A stretch of DNA of 64,000 bases, from NCBI GenBank assembly GCA_019359515.1, contig JAHHHC010000026.1, positions 1-64,000 of the forward strand, given 5' to 3'. Origin of the DNA: Desmonostoc vinosum HA7617-LM4. GTDB lineage: Bacteria > Cyanobacteriota > Cyanobacteriia > Cyanobacteriales > Nostocaceae. The translations under genes and the position numbers were made by a program. Below are positions 16,331-27,052 of this stretch, in pieces. Under the pieces are notes generated by a model. It was given only the letters and a program-made list of their open reading frames with translations, did not search any database and was not told where the DNA came from. How positions within the stretch are numbered: position 1 is the first letter of the stretch; the number at the start of each line of letters is the position of its first letter.

Positions 16331-16651
16331 TTACAACAAGAATTTCCAGAGACCACTCGGCGCTCCATAAATCAAGATCAATCTAGGAAATATTCCTGCT
16401 AAAGCTGCTGTTGCTCCACCAACAACAGTTTCTAGCTCTGCTTCATCGACATCTCTGAGTTCACCCTCTCCAGCATTTGATTCTAATATTTGAGTCGTAT
16501 ATTCCTCAAATTCTTCTTGAGTGAAATCGTAGCCAGCTTCTTTAACAATTTGGCTACCTTCATGGGGGTTTGTAACACTTTGAACTTGAGTGCGAAAAGC
16601 TTCATCATTTACTAACCGTTCGTAAAAAGCTCTTACATTTTCTAATGACAT
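16331..16651 (-). CDS. Nif11-leader RiPP precursor with one IYG site
   Basis: 106 aa from the ATG at 16651, which has AGGAGA 7 nt upstream. A 25-residue longer frame upstream lacks leader similarity and is rejected. The leader (1-79) is a clear paralogue of the next gene's leader and ends in Gly78-Gly79. The 27-residue core is hydrophobic and contains a single IYG (94-96) near a Pro-Arg and a Trp. First gene of the operon, 67 bp before the second precursor. The two different cores suggest one enzyme with several products. Confidence 0.9.
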   Translation of the reverse strand: MSLENVRAFYERLVNDEAFRTQVQSVTNPHEGSQIVKEAGYDFTQEEFEEYTTQILESNAGEGELRDVDEAELETVVGGATAALAGIFPRLILIYGAPSGLWKFLL

Positions 16652-17192
16652 ACTTGATCTCCTGAATTTAATTAAGTAAGCCTGAGCGCTAACAAAACTA
16701 ACAAAATCTCTTCTACATAGATGCAATAATGCTTAGAACGACAGCATCATTGAGTAAATCTAAAATCAGAAGATTAATTTAAAATTATGCTAATTTGCGA
16801 GTAGACTTAGGCGAAAAACTACGATGTTATTTGAGATTTTAAATCAGATAAAATTAATTTTGTTGATTTTTGCAACTCTAAACTAGACAAAAATATAGTT
16901 TTTATGTCACTAAAGAACTATAAATTTAATTCATCTCTATGACTCAGTATGCAAGCTTATATATCAATTTAAATTAAATGCTTGAGGCAATTTGAGCTAT
17001 TAAGTGAAACATTTATGTCATACAAATCTTATTGAGCGATCGCGTCTCTTCTCCCACGCCAAATCCCCACCATAGCTGAAAATTTTACTAAACAGAAATA
17101 TTATTTAAATTCAAGAACTGAAATATTTATTGCACAAGAAAATTCCATACCAAACATGGAAATATCTCTTCCCCCTACTCCCTACTCCCCAT
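16652..17192. other. Upstream region of the RiPP operon
   Basis: About 540 bp of AT-rich sequence that should hold the RiPP promoter. No NtcA box, repeat array, RNA gene or further ORF is recognised. A GCGATCGC lies near 17036. Confidence 0.45.
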
Positions 17193-17825
17193 TTACCGCC
17201 TAATAAACAAGGTGCGATAAACAGGTTCACCCTTATTTTGGGTAAATATTTCCCGTTCTGTAGGAATCGATAGCGGGTTTTCTGTGAGCCATTCTACAGC
17301 ACCAATCTCAAACGCTGGGTGTTCAGCAAAGCGATCGCGCATTTCCACAGCGATAAATTCCATATCCGATTGCAGAAACACCACTCCTCCAACCATCAGA
17401 TATTTTGCTAACGTCGCCACTAATTCTGGTTGCACTACACGACGTTTAGCGTGGCGAGTTTTAAACCAAGGATCGGGAAATTGAATGCTAACTCGCTGCA
17501 AAGTTCCTATGGGGAAGGAAGATAAAAGCGGTCGCAATGAGTTATTTGCATTGCAAAATAGATAATGTAAGTTTGTTAAACCCAACTCAGAACCTAACTT
17601 ATTCGCTTCTACTACCAGTGGTTCTCGAATTTCCAACCCTAAAAAATTCCAGTCGGGTTCTACCTTCGCCATATCTAATAAAAACTTTCCCCTAGCGCAA
17701 CCAATATCTAAATGTAGCGGTTGATTTAGCTTTGCATACACCTTTTCCCAGTCAAGGGGACTCGCTGGGGTTTGATACTTTTGGGCAAGTGGGTTAACAT
17801 GCTGACGAACGCGAACAGGTGGCAA
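17193..17825 (-). CDS. trmB: tRNA (guanine-N7-)-methyltransferase
   Basis: About 210 aa. It methylates G46 of tRNA with SAM. Motif I is [14 protein letters not shown], and the substrate motif [18 protein letters not shown] is diagnostic of TrmB. The C-terminus has [17 protein letters not shown]. No ATG fits. A TTG at 17825 has AAGGAGA with 7-nt spacing, while the TTG at 17831 is only 1 nt from GGAG. An STRR array begins 4 nt upstream of the ribosome site, so the promoter must lie inside or beyond it. Confidence 0.93.
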   Translation of the reverse strand: MPPVRVRQHVNPLAQKYQTPASPLDWEKVYAKLNQPLHLDIGCARGKFLLDMAKVEPDWNFLGLEIREPLVVEANKLGSELGLTNLHYLFCNANNSLRPLLSSFPIGTLQRVSIQFPDPWFKTRHAKRRVVQPELVATLAKYLMVGGVVFLQSDMEFIAVEMRDRFAEHPAFEIGAVEWLTENPLSIPTEREIFTQNKGEPVYRTLFIRR

Positions 17826-17840
17826 ATTCAATCTCCTTTA

Positions 17841-17959
17841 CTGGGGACTGGGGACTGGGGACTGGGGACTGGGGACTGGGGACTGGGGACTGGGGACTGG
17901 GGACTGGGGACTGGGGACTGGGGACTGGGGACTGGGGACTGGGGACTGGGGACTGGGGA
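17841..17959. repeat. GGGGACT STRR array
   Basis: About 17 uninterrupted GGGGACT heptamers, then GACGCGGAGACGCGG. It directly abuts the trmB leader and is the most regular of the arrays in the window. Confidence 0.95.
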
Positions 17960-18000
17960 AGACGCGGAGACGCGGAGAATAATTAATTACGAATTACGAA

Positions 18001-18075
18001 TTACGTTAGCGCAGCGTTAGCGAGTCCTCGATAGCGTTAGCGTTAGCGACACAGGAGCGTCGCGTCATTACGAAT
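18001..18075. repeat. GTTAGCG/ATTACGAATT dispersed repeat
   Basis: Short blocks of GTTAGCG, GAGTCCTCGATAGCG and GACACAGGAGCGTCGCGTCA flanked by ATTACGAATTAC. Related mosaics lie at 29192-29336, 45611-45756, about 53690-53745 and about 57655-57730. Confidence 0.8.
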
Positions 18076-18094
18076 TACAAATTTACCCATTCCC

Positions 18095-19330
18095 TCACTT
18101 TACAAAATCAAACAATTGATGCGCCATTGCTAATTTAGAACAAGGTGCGATCGCTTGTTCTCGCCCTTTTCTATCTAAGAATATCGCTTGATTTTGATCG
18201 CTGCCAAATCCACTATCGGGCTGATCGATGGGATTGGCTACAATCGCATCTAATTTTTTATTTTGCAATTTTTCTAATGCTGGCTTGACAATATCACCTG
18301 TTTGTGCTGCAAAACCGATTAATATTTGATGTGGTTGCTTGAGTTGGGCTAGTTGGGCAACAATATCGGGTACAGGTTCTAGAGGTAAAGCTTGGGGTAG
18401 CGATCGCTTGGGTAATTTCTCTGTACTATAGTCTCTAGGTTTGACATCTGCTACTGCTGCCGACATGACAATTACGTCAGCGTTGGGCAAGCACTCTAGC
18501 ATTGTCTGGTGCATCTGTTTAGCACTGACAACAGAAATTGTTTTTACTCCTAATGGTACATCCCAACTAGCAGGGCCACGCACTAGAGTGACGCTTGCAC
18601 CTCGATGTAGTGCTGCCACTGCCAAGGCCAAACCCATTTTACCTGTGGACGGATTGCCGATAAATCTCACAGGGTCAAGATATTCTCGTGTTCCTCCAGC
18701 ACTGATTAATACTCTTTTACCTGCTAAATCTCGTGTTCCCTGCGTATGTAACAAAGATTGAATATAAGTCACAATCTCTAGAGGTTCTGCTAGTCTACCA
18801 GCACCGATGCGATCGCACGCCAACAACCCCGATGATGTTCCCACACTATGATATCGGTAATCTGTTAACACCTGTTGCCAATTACGCTGTACTGAGAGTT
18901 GTTCCCACATATCTGTATTCATCGCTGGTGCTAACAACACAGGACAAGTGGAAGCAAGTACAGTATTGGTAAGCAAATTATCAGCCATTCCATAGGCTAA
19001 CTTTGCTAATGTATTCGCACTCAGAGGGGCAATTACCATTACATCTGCCCATTCACCTAACTCAATGTGCAATGGGCGAGAATGAGTTGGTTGCCAAAAG
19101 TCTTTATCTGTGTAGGCAGGATGTCGAGATAGAGTTGCCAAAGTCAGAGGTGTAATAAATTCTTGTGCCGAACGCGTGAGGATGACTCGAACTTCCACCC
19201 CACCTTTAAACAGCGTTGATACAACTTCACAAACTTTGTAGGCAGCAATACCGCCACCCACACCAACTAGAACCCTGTTCGATTTGGCATGAGAATTTTG
19301 GGATGTGGAATTAAGCGCCAATGCTATCAC
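18095..19330 (-). CDS. coaBC: CoaBC bifunctional CoA biosynthesis protein
   Basis: 411 aa. The N-terminal flavoprotein (about 15-190) is phosphopantothenoylcysteine decarboxylase, with [11 protein letters not shown] and the active-site Cys in [16 protein letters not shown]. The C-terminal domain (about 200-411) is phosphopantothenate-cysteine ligase, with [23 protein letters not shown] and AAVADVKP. Full length for the family. It makes 4'-phosphopantetheine from phosphopantothenate, Cys and a nucleotide. The extra N-terminal 15 residues before [13 protein letters not shown] are of normal variability. Confidence 0.96.
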   Translation of the reverse strand: MIALALNSTSQNSHAKSNRVLVGVGGGIAAYKVCEVVSTLFKGGVEVRVILTRSAQEFITPLTLATLSRHPAYTDKDFWQPTHSRPLHIELGEWADVMVIAPLSANTLAKLAYGMADNLLTNTVLASTCPVLLAPAMNTDMWEQLSVQRNWQQVLTDYRYHSVGTSSGLLACDRIGAGRLAEPLEIVTYIQSLLHTQGTRDLAGKRVLISAGGTREYLDPVRFIGNPSTGKMGLALAVAALHRGASVTLVRGPASWDVPLGVKTISVVSAKQMHQTMLECLPNADVIVMSAAVADVKPRDYSTEKLPKRSLPQALPLEPVPDIVAQLAQLKQPHQILIGFAAQTGDIVKPALEKLQNKKLDAIVANPIDQPDSGFGSDQNQAIFLDRKGREQAIAPCSKLAMAHQLFDFVK

Positions 19331-19797
19331 CGCTTTGAGAATTGATTTATCAGAAAAATCTTAAGTAATAAAACTCGTATTTGATTTTTGAAAAAATCAG
19401 TACACCTCTAACTTCCTTCTTTCCTGTTCCCTGTTAAGAGTTCCCTCCCCACACAAGTATGTTCATCAATCAAATCAGAATCCTATATAATTACAAAACT
19501 TTAACATAGATTAAAAATAATCACTAATATAATAATTCGTTAAGTTTATCAGGCAATATTAAGAGTATCCTTAATTATTAGAAGCCTAGTTGAAAAACTT
19601 GAGTAAAGATGTGCAAATAAACTTAAATATTTATTTAGTCTTTTGTTCCTAGTTATCTAGTTGAGTACTTAAGACTAAAGACAAAAGTTTATTGGTGCTA
19701 ATTTACTGACTAGGCTGTTGAGCAAAGCGGTGAAAATACGCTCTCATCCAAGTACCAACAGCGAAAACCCATGCAACCTTAGCACTAATTACGGAAG
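19331..19797. other. 467-bp divergent intergenic region
   Basis: AT-rich. Near 19457-19490 is a 34-bp block starting AAGTATGTTCA that resembles one at 28379-28412, both beside CTGTTCC motifs, so it is probably a small dispersed repeat. No gene seen. Confidence 0.5.
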
Positions 19798-20649
19798 ATG
19801 ATAGAAAAAATTTTGCTGGCTGTCTCTGGATTAGGACATGCGGAAGAAATGCTCAAAACGCTGAAAGAATTACCTTCAATTCAACGCGCAAAAGTTACAG
19901 TTTTGCATGTTGTTTCAGGGCAAAGCACAGCTACTGCCATGACAACTAAATGGGAAGAAGGTGGTAAGATTTTAGCTAATGCTATTCAGTCTTTGAATTT
20001 AGACCCTAGCCAAGTTTCTTCAATTTTACGGCAAGGTGATCCTAAAGATGTAGTTTGCAAAGTAGCTGATGAGATTGATGCTGACCTAATTATTATGGGT
20101 TCTCGCGGGCTTAAACGGCTGCAATCAATTTTGGCTAATTCAGTTAGTCAGTATGTTTTTCAATTGTCTTCTCGCCCCATGTTGCTGGTAAAAGATGACA
20201 TTTATGTCAAAAGAATTAAGCGTATTATGGTGGCGATAGATAACTCTGATGCAGCAAAAAATTGCTTAAATTTGGCCATATTTTTGCTGCGAGATATTCC
20301 AGGCGGCCAGTTAATTTTGGCGAATATTTCTACAGATTTAGGTGGTAAATCTTCCGGAATTAACGAGGTTCTCCCAGACAAAAATTCAGTTTTAGCGGCA
20401 GCAGTTGCAGAAACCCAAAAGCAAGGTATCCAAACTCGGTGTTATAGCAGTAGTGGTAAGCCAGGTGAAGAAATTTGCCGCTTAGCAGAAGAATTAAATG
20501 TAGACTTACTATTGCTTGGTTCTCCAGATCGCCGTCCTTCAATCGCTAAGAGTTTTGTTGATATAGATCGGCTAATAGGCTCTTCTTTATCTGATTATGT
20601 GCGAGTGAATGCGTCTTGTCCAGTACTGTTAGCGCGGACAGTCGCTTAA
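19798..20649 (+). CDS. Universal stress protein, tandem UspA domains
   Basis: 283 aa with two UspA domains (about 1-140 and 142-283). The first has the ATP-binding pattern GSRGLKRLQSILANSVS (GX2GX9GS type), while the second has LGSPDRRPSIAKSF...IGSSLSDYV, a divergent version. Typical of cytoplasmic stress proteins, with substrate unknown. A bidirectional terminator follows at 20683-20707. Convergent with psbM. Confidence 0.93.
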   Translation: MIEKILLAVSGLGHAEEMLKTLKELPSIQRAKVTVLHVVSGQSTATAMTTKWEEGGKILANAIQSLNLDPSQVSSILRQGDPKDVVCKVADEIDADLIIMGSRGLKRLQSILANSVSQYVFQLSSRPMLLVKDDIYVKRIKRIMVAIDNSDAAKNCLNLAIFLLRDIPGGQLILANISTDLGGKSSGINEVLPDKNSVLAAAVAETQKQGIQTRCYSSSGKPGEEICRLAEELNVDLLLLGSPDRRPSIAKSFVDIDRLIGSSLSDYVRVNASCPVLLARTVA

Positions 20650-20682
20650 ACTCAAAATAGATTTAGCGGTTAATAAATAAAA

Positions 20683-20707
20683 ACCCCTGCACCATCGGTG
20701 TAGGGGT
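20683..20707. terminator. Bidirectional intrinsic terminator
   Basis: CCCCTGCACC and GGTGTAGGGG pair over 10 bp (one G-T) around a 3-nt loop. A-rich sequence precedes it and TTTTTT follows it, so it can end both the Usp gene (+) and psbM (-). Confidence 0.9.
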
Positions 20708-20729
20708 TTTTTATGTTATGCAAACCGTC

Positions 20730-20846
20730 CTAACTATCTTTTCCACCTTCTCGGCTAGCAGTTTGGATGTAAAGAATGATTAAAAACACAGCGGGAACTA
20801 GTACGAACAAAATGCTCGCTACGAACCCTAAGTCATTAACTTGCAT
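20730..20846 (-). CDS. psbM: Photosystem II reaction centre protein M
   Basis: 38 aa starting [19 protein letters not shown] and ending SREGGKDS, a single transmembrane helix. It sits at the dimer interface of photosystem II in the thylakoid membrane. The sequence matches PsbM closely throughout. It shares the terminator at 20683-20707 with the convergent Usp gene. Confidence 0.97.
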   Translation of the reverse strand: MQVNDLGFVASILFVLVPAVFLIILYIQTASREGGKDS

Positions 20847-21023
20847 GGCAATAAAGCCTCTCTAAATTTCCAGCCAACAACATTTAGGATATCATCATCG
20901 ATGACAGAGTTAAGCAATTCAAAGTTCAAAATTCAAAATTCAAAATGAGGAAACTCAATTTTGGTAAGTATTTTGATTACCGGATTGATGAAATTAAAAG
21001 CAGTGTCAGATAAAGTTGAAAGA

Positions 21024-21320
21024 TCAGGGTTTGGTAACTACGCTGACTGGGCCATTCACTATGGTTTGGCAGGCGAGGCGATAATTTTCTGGCTTTTTCT
21101 TGAATTTTCGCATCTCAACATCTGTACGAGGAGAAAGATTTTCTAATCCTTCAACAATTTCAACAACACAAGTGCCACACTGACCATAGCCACCGCAATT
21201 TGTCATCTTGCCAATCAATGTATATATATCAATGCCATTTTGCATAGCTTTTAGCCGGAGATTTGCACCATCTGCCGCTATTATTTCCTTATCTTCTTTC
21301 ACAAATTTGATATTACCCAT
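21024..21320 (-). CDS. Plant-type 2Fe-2S ferredoxin
   Basis: 98 aa. The cluster ligands lie in [11 protein letters not shown] (CX5CX2C) with the last Cys in LACQT. It is a soluble electron carrier. The sequence is more divergent than the major photosynthetic PetF (GGYGQC rather than CRAGAC context), so it may serve a specialised pathway. Lies between psbM and psbK on the same strand, but each has its own terminator. Confidence 0.9.
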   Translation of the reverse strand: MGNIKFVKEDKEIIAADGANLRLKAMQNGIDIYTLIGKMTNCGGYGQCGTCVVEIVEGLENLSPRTDVEMRKFKKKPENYRLACQTIVNGPVSVVTKP

Positions 21321-21460
21321 AGCTGATTCCTCGTTGACTGTAAGCCTGATTTTTAAAGCTTCGTATTGATTTAGCTTGATTTCTACCTTACTTATTATAT
21401 TAATTCATTGCAAAATATTAAGAAATATCAAGTTTCGCAAAAATAAGACCGTAAAAAAAT

Positions 21461-21483
21461 AGGACAGGTACATTACCTGTCCT
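21461..21483 (-). terminator. psbK terminator
   Basis: A 10-bp perfect stem AGGACAGGTA/TACCTGTCCT with a 3-nt loop. On the minus strand it is followed by A then seven Ts. It starts 22 nt after the psbK stop. Confidence 0.92.
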
Positions 21484-21504
21484 AAAACTTGGTAATAGAT
21501 TAAC

Positions 21505-21642
21505 TTACCTAAATCCCACAGCTGCTTGCCAAACAAAAGCAAGCAACAAGAAGAATACGGGAATGACTGGGAGAACATCTACCAGTGGGTCAAAAATTTG
21601 GTAAGCTTCCGGCAGTTTTGCTAATAATAGTGTTGCTTCCAT
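21505..21642 (-). CDS. psbK: Photosystem II reaction centre protein K
   Basis: 45 aa. A short propeptide (MEATLLLA) is followed by the mature protein [18 protein letters not shown] and the conserved C-terminus [11 protein letters not shown]. Single transmembrane helix in the photosystem II core. It lies downstream of tgt, an arrangement common in cyanobacteria. Confidence 0.97.
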   Translation of the reverse strand: MEATLLLAKLPEAYQIFDPLVDVLPVIPVFFLLLAFVWQAAVGFR

Positions 21643-21998
21643 GTTTGTTTAAATCCACCTATCCAACACAGCTTTCGTGAACTGCCCTGCCGTCAGACGG
21701 ACAGAGCTTCCCAATTCATCAGGAATAGCCTCCAGAACTTCGTAGTTTTTTGGTCTTACATTCCCTTCAAGGGCAGGAGTCCTGGTTCCCAAGACCCAAA
21801 TTTTTTACCCTGAGCATAGTCGAAGGGTTTTCTTGCAACATATACCTGTTAGCTTGGTTTTCGCTTATGGCATTGATGGTCAAGATCATACTTAGTTTAC
21901 CAGAAAAGGTGATTCGTCATACATCCAGAAGAGAGTTTGTGACAAAGTAAAAACTCTCTTGCAGACGCAATCGCAATCCCCCGCGTTTCCCTCATTCC
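21643..21998. other. Intergenic region with possible IS200/IS605-end remnant
   Basis: Between tgt and psbK. The stretch about 21670-21790 (CCGTCAGACGG, CTTCCCAATTCATCAGGAAT, then a CCCTTCAAGGG palindrome) resembles the terminal region of cyanobacterial IS200/IS605 elements, but no transposase remains. The psbK promoter must lie here. No gene is seen. Confidence 0.4.
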
Positions 21999-23684
<1,686 letters not shown>

Positions 23685-24029
23685 TCACTGTTCTTCGCCA
23701 GTATCCCCATAGGGCTGCTGTAAAAATTCTTCTCGCGTCATCCACTGCTGTGACGTGTGCCGGATGTGATAAATCATCACGGTTTCCCCCTCAATGCCAT
23801 ACAAAATTTTGTATCTCTTTTTGTAGAGAAGGCAGCGGATTTCTTGCCCTACAATTTTTGCTTCTGGCGCAAGCGGACAGCGCTGAGGCATCATATTGAG
23901 CGTATCAATCACGCCAAATAACCCATTGAACCACTGAGCAGCGTTGCCGGGGGAATTCTTTGAGATCCATACATAAAAACCTTCAGCATCCGCTAACGCT
24001 GTTGGGGTGATTCTAACGCGGTATGTCAT
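23685..24029 (-). CDS. RelE/ParE-family toxin
   Basis: 114 aa of the RelE/ParE fold: YRVRITPTALADAEGFYVWI at the N-terminus, a central RCPLAPE and the C-terminal strand VMIYHIRHTSQQW. ParE-like toxins poison gyrase and RelE-like ones cut mRNA, and the sequence does not decide between them. It overlaps the upstream antitoxin gene by 17 bp, implying translational coupling. Confidence 0.9.
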   Translation of the reverse strand: MTYRVRITPTALADAEGFYVWISKNSPGNAAQWFNGLFGVIDTLNMMPQRCPLAPEAKIVGQEIRCLLYKKRYKILYGIEGETVMIYHIRHTSQQWMTREEFLQQPYGDTGEEQ

Positions 24030-24300
24030 GCTTTAATCGCAATTCTGACAGCGCTTCCACCGCATCCCGGTCTTTACCAGCCGCAACTTCTGTCATCGCT
24101 TGCCGGATTATAGCAGCCGAGTGTGCTAGTTCCAACTCATCCAGTAGTTTTTGATAGGATGCCGCATCCTGGATGATCACTGATGCCTTGCCGTTGACGG
24201 TGAGAACAATCGGTTTATGGCTTTCCTGTAAGTGTTCAATGAAGTGCTTGGCATTGCGTTGAAAGTCTGAAAGGGGGTAAATCTCTCGTGCATCAAGCAT
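24013..24300 (-). CDS. Phd/YefM-family antitoxin
   Basis: 95 aa. The N-terminal Phd/YefM DNA-binding fold (REIYPLSDFQRNAKHFIEHL, then KPIVLTVNGKASVIIQDAASYQKLL) is followed by a helical toxin-binding tail. It should neutralise the adjacent toxin and repress the operon. It is an accessory-type module beside a truncated integrase. Confidence 0.92.
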   Translation of the reverse strand: MLDAREIYPLSDFQRNAKHFIEHLQESHKPIVLTVNGKASVIIQDAASYQKLLDELELAHSAAIIRQAMTEVAAGKDRDAVEALSELRLKHDIPR

Positions 24301-24381
24301 GGCTGTTCCCTCTACATGAAATATTCATGAAATTTCATGATAACCTATCAGGCTGAGAAAGTGTAATATCCCAGCTGAGTC

Positions 24382-24720
24382 TTGAAGGTAGTGAAAATCA
24401 ACGGATTCGGTCAAGCGGAAATACTGAAACCTGAAGAAATATCGTTGCTGTTTCGTGAGGGTTTTGTCAACCCACGCGATCGCGCTCTGTTAGGTGTCTG
24501 CCTCTATGCCGGAGCCAGAATCAACGAAGCCTGTACCCTGCTCAAGGGCGATGTGATCACGCCTACAGGCGTGAGGTCTAAGTTGATTATTCGCAGTTAT
24601 AACACCAAGGGCGGACGCGACACGCGAGAGATTCAGATTCATCCCATCCTGAAAGACTACTTTGAAGTCTACGCCCCACTTATCAAAGCCAGAGGCAAGA
24701 ATCCGCACTCTAAGTCCCAG
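24382..24720 (+). pseudogene. Truncated tyrosine recombinase/integrase
   Basis: About 113 recognisable codons, starting at a TTG (24382) or GTG (24391). The start of the catalytic domain is present: Arg in AGARINEACTL and a likely Lys in NTKGGRDTR. The later His-X-X-Arg, His/Trp and Tyr residues are lost. After about 24720 the frame reads antisense through the 3' end of the DUF4157 gene, so the break lies at the end of that gene. It is a non-functional relic of an integrated element or integron-like recombinase. Confidence 0.82.
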
Positions 24721-27052
24721 GTTTCTTGTTTAATTCTTCTGCTTTATCAAAGAACTGAAGACCCAATTTTCTCCAACTATCAACACCCTCATGTAAACCC
24801 GGAATATTGCGGAATTCCACAACCATTCCTCCTCTAGTATTTTTTCCTCCTCCAATCTCACCTGAAGGCACTTCCGGGAGTTCGGAAACTGCTTCGCCTG
24901 TTCGCTTCTTGCCGACTCCTGTCGGCTTATCAATTGGTTTGCCTGCCAACATCACGTCCTTAGAATCCAAGTCGGTCAATGATTCAACGTTGTATGCTGC
25001 TGAATCCCCCAACTCTTTTGTTTTTTCAGGGAAGATTAAAATCTGATCTAAAGGTTTACCTTTGTCTTCGGGTCTGCCAATCTCATCCAAAATATTGTCT
25101 ATGATGCCCTTTCGACTTCCTCTAAACCAATTTTTTTCTGCACCCGTCATGCCATAGTGGCTAGCAATTTCATTGGGAGTTTTCAGCAAAACGGGAACCA
25201 CATTTTTAATCGTTCCTCGTAAATCTTTTGCTGCTCCTCGCTGCATATAAAGCGCCATATGAGTTACCCAGCCTTCTAAGCCTTTGAAATTACCAGCAGC
25301 TTTTCGTTTCTGAGGTGTGTTCGCAATACTCATAAACTTGGCTGTAATCTTCTGAGCTATGTCTACGGCTTTAGCCATATCCACTTTAATTTGTGCATAC
25401 ATACCCTTCTCTTTGTCAGTAGCCGAGTCTGGAGCATCAGAGATTTGATCTTGGGCATACCAATCAATTAATTGATTGTATTGACGCAAATCTATGCCCA
25501 CATTTGCTTGGATACTTCCTTTATAGTTGTGTCTATCTTTTTTGGTATAGGAGACATCTTCATCGTATGTTAAAGGGCCAACACCATTTATTAAGTCAAC
25601 ACCAGGATATTCTTCTCTCTTTGTTAACCCATTTGTAGCAGTATCTATCTTATTAACGATATCCTCTATTGCGTCCATCGTGTCTTTAAATTCTTTTCTT
25701 GTTTGTGCAGGAGGATCCATCACTATTTCTAATAATGAATCATCTCCACCTTCACGGGGGGGCCAATCGCTGCTATTTTTGACGCGATCGTCATGATCAA
25801 CATCTAATCTAAATTGATTGGTTTTGTCATGTACTATTGTTCCGTACTTAGCTTTACCTTTTGTGCCAATAGTAGTTGCAATATCTTGCTTAAGACTCGC
25901 TCTTTCTTGACCCTTTGCACCTAGTTTTTTACCAGTCTTTTTAACTTTTTGTTTATACCACAAGTGCTTAAGGAACTTGCTTTGATCTCTTTTGCCTACA
26001 TATTTTGTGAGGTCACTTATTGCTGTGTCTTCTTCATTTTGAACGTCGTGTAGCTCTGTAACTTTATCTTGAATACCTTGCACGTCACTGCTTGCTAAAT
26101 TATCAACTGGCACTGGAATTTCAATTTCTAATCCAACGGCGCGTTGTATAGTATCAACAGAACTGCGACTGATTTGCAAGGGATTATTTACACTTTCATT
26201 AGATTGAGATTGTACAGTTGTGCTATCTGAATTTTGTCCACCATTTTGTTGAATGACATGGGTTAACTCGTGGGCAATCAACTCCTGTCCACCACGGCTT
26301 TCTGGCTCATATGCACCCTGCCGAAAGAACACATTTTGTCCTGTCGTAAATGCCTTTGCCTGTATCGACCGATTTAACTCGTTTGAGTGCGAATCTGTGT
26401 GAACTCTCACACCGCTAAAATCAGTCCCAAACGCCTGTTCCATCGGCTCTTTGATGCTCTGCGCCAACGGTTGCCCACTACCTCGTGTTTGTTGTATCGA
26501 CGCTTCCAAATCAGATGTAGTAGCCACACCACCCTCTGACACACGCTGCACCGTCGGCTGCATTTGCAATCGTTTGTAGGGAATTTTCGGTTGTTGGAAT
26601 TTCTGAGTTTGAGGCTGATGAATTCGTTGTACTACTTGAGGTGCTGTTTTGTCTGCCTCTTGCTCAAACTTATCTCCAGGTTCACCGATAGTTAATTTTG
26701 CTTGAATTGGTAATTGGGTGTTAGGTCGCTTCAATGAAATATTTGCTATATTGTGACCAAACTGGGATGCTCTTTCCAATCTCGAATGCAATAATCCATC
26801 CATCTTGGCTTGCAATATACCCAGGCGCTCTTGCCCCTCTGGCGTAATCGTGCCATATTTCGCCTGTAGTTGGAGTCCGGTTGCCTCAAATTTTTGCTCT
26901 TGGAAGGCATCATCTTCTACTTGATGCTGCGACTTATGTTGAGGTGCTGCTTTTTGTCTTTGGATGCCAAAGTTTTTAGATGCAAACTGAGATACCTTAT
27001 CTGGTGCTTGAGAATTTTTTAAAAGAGATTTTCGGGCTTTGTCTAATGCCAT
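24710..27052 (-). CDS. Large DUF4157 (eCIS-core-type) protein, putative effector
   Basis: 780 aa with no signal peptide. Residues 1-180 are Gln/Lys-rich and disordered. A DUF4157 domain (about 194-272) follows, with HELTH (261-265) resembling a metalloprotease zinc motif. DUF4157 occurs in proteins linked to extracellular contractile injection systems (eCIS). The C-terminal 470 residues are unfamiliar. They begin with GLEIEI (307-312), later contain SLLEIVMDPP and end with VVEFRNIPG, an arrangement that vaguely recalls amidoligases. No eCIS structural genes are in the window. Start ATG at 27052 with only a weak ribosome site. Its last bases overlap the truncated integrase. Confidence 0.85.
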   Translation of the reverse strand: MALDKARKSLLKNSQAPDKVSQFASKNFGIQRQKAAPQHKSQHQVEDDAFQEQKFEATGLQLQAKYGTITPEGQERLGILQAKMDGLLHSRLERASQFGHNIANISLKRPNTQLPIQAKLTIGEPGDKFEQEADKTAPQVVQRIHQPQTQKFQQPKIPYKRLQMQPTVQRVSEGGVATTSDLEASIQQTRGSGQPLAQSIKEPMEQAFGTDFSGVRVHTDSHSNELNRSIQAKAFTTGQNVFFRQGAYEPESRGGQELIAHELTHVIQQNGGQNSDSTTVQSQSNESVNNPLQISRSSVDTIQRAVGLEIEIPVPVDNLASSDVQGIQDKVTELHDVQNEEDTAISDLTKYVGKRDQSKFLKHLWYKQKVKKTGKKLGAKGQERASLKQDIATTIGTKGKAKYGTIVHDKTNQFRLDVDHDDRVKNSSDWPPREGGDDSLLEIVMDPPAQTRKEFKDTMDAIEDIVNKIDTATNGLTKREEYPGVDLINGVGPLTYDEDVSYTKKDRHNYKGSIQANVGIDLRQYNQLIDWYAQDQISDAPDSATDKEKGMYAQIKVDMAKAVDIAQKITAKFMSIANTPQKRKAAGNFKGLEGWVTHMALYMQRGAAKDLRGTIKNVVPVLLKTPNEIASHYGMTGAEKNWFRGSRKGIIDNILDEIGRPEDKGKPLDQILIFPEKTKELGDSAAYNVESLTDLDSKDVMLAGKPIDKPTGVGKKRTGEAVSELPEVPSGEIGGGKNTRGGMVVEFRNIPGLHEGVDSWRKLGLQFFDKAEELNKKPGT

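Noticed and set aside
24710..27052. Calling the DUF4157 gene a protease on the basis of HELTH
   Set aside because: The HELTH motif is part of DUF4157 and catalysis is not shown; the C-terminal domain decides function.
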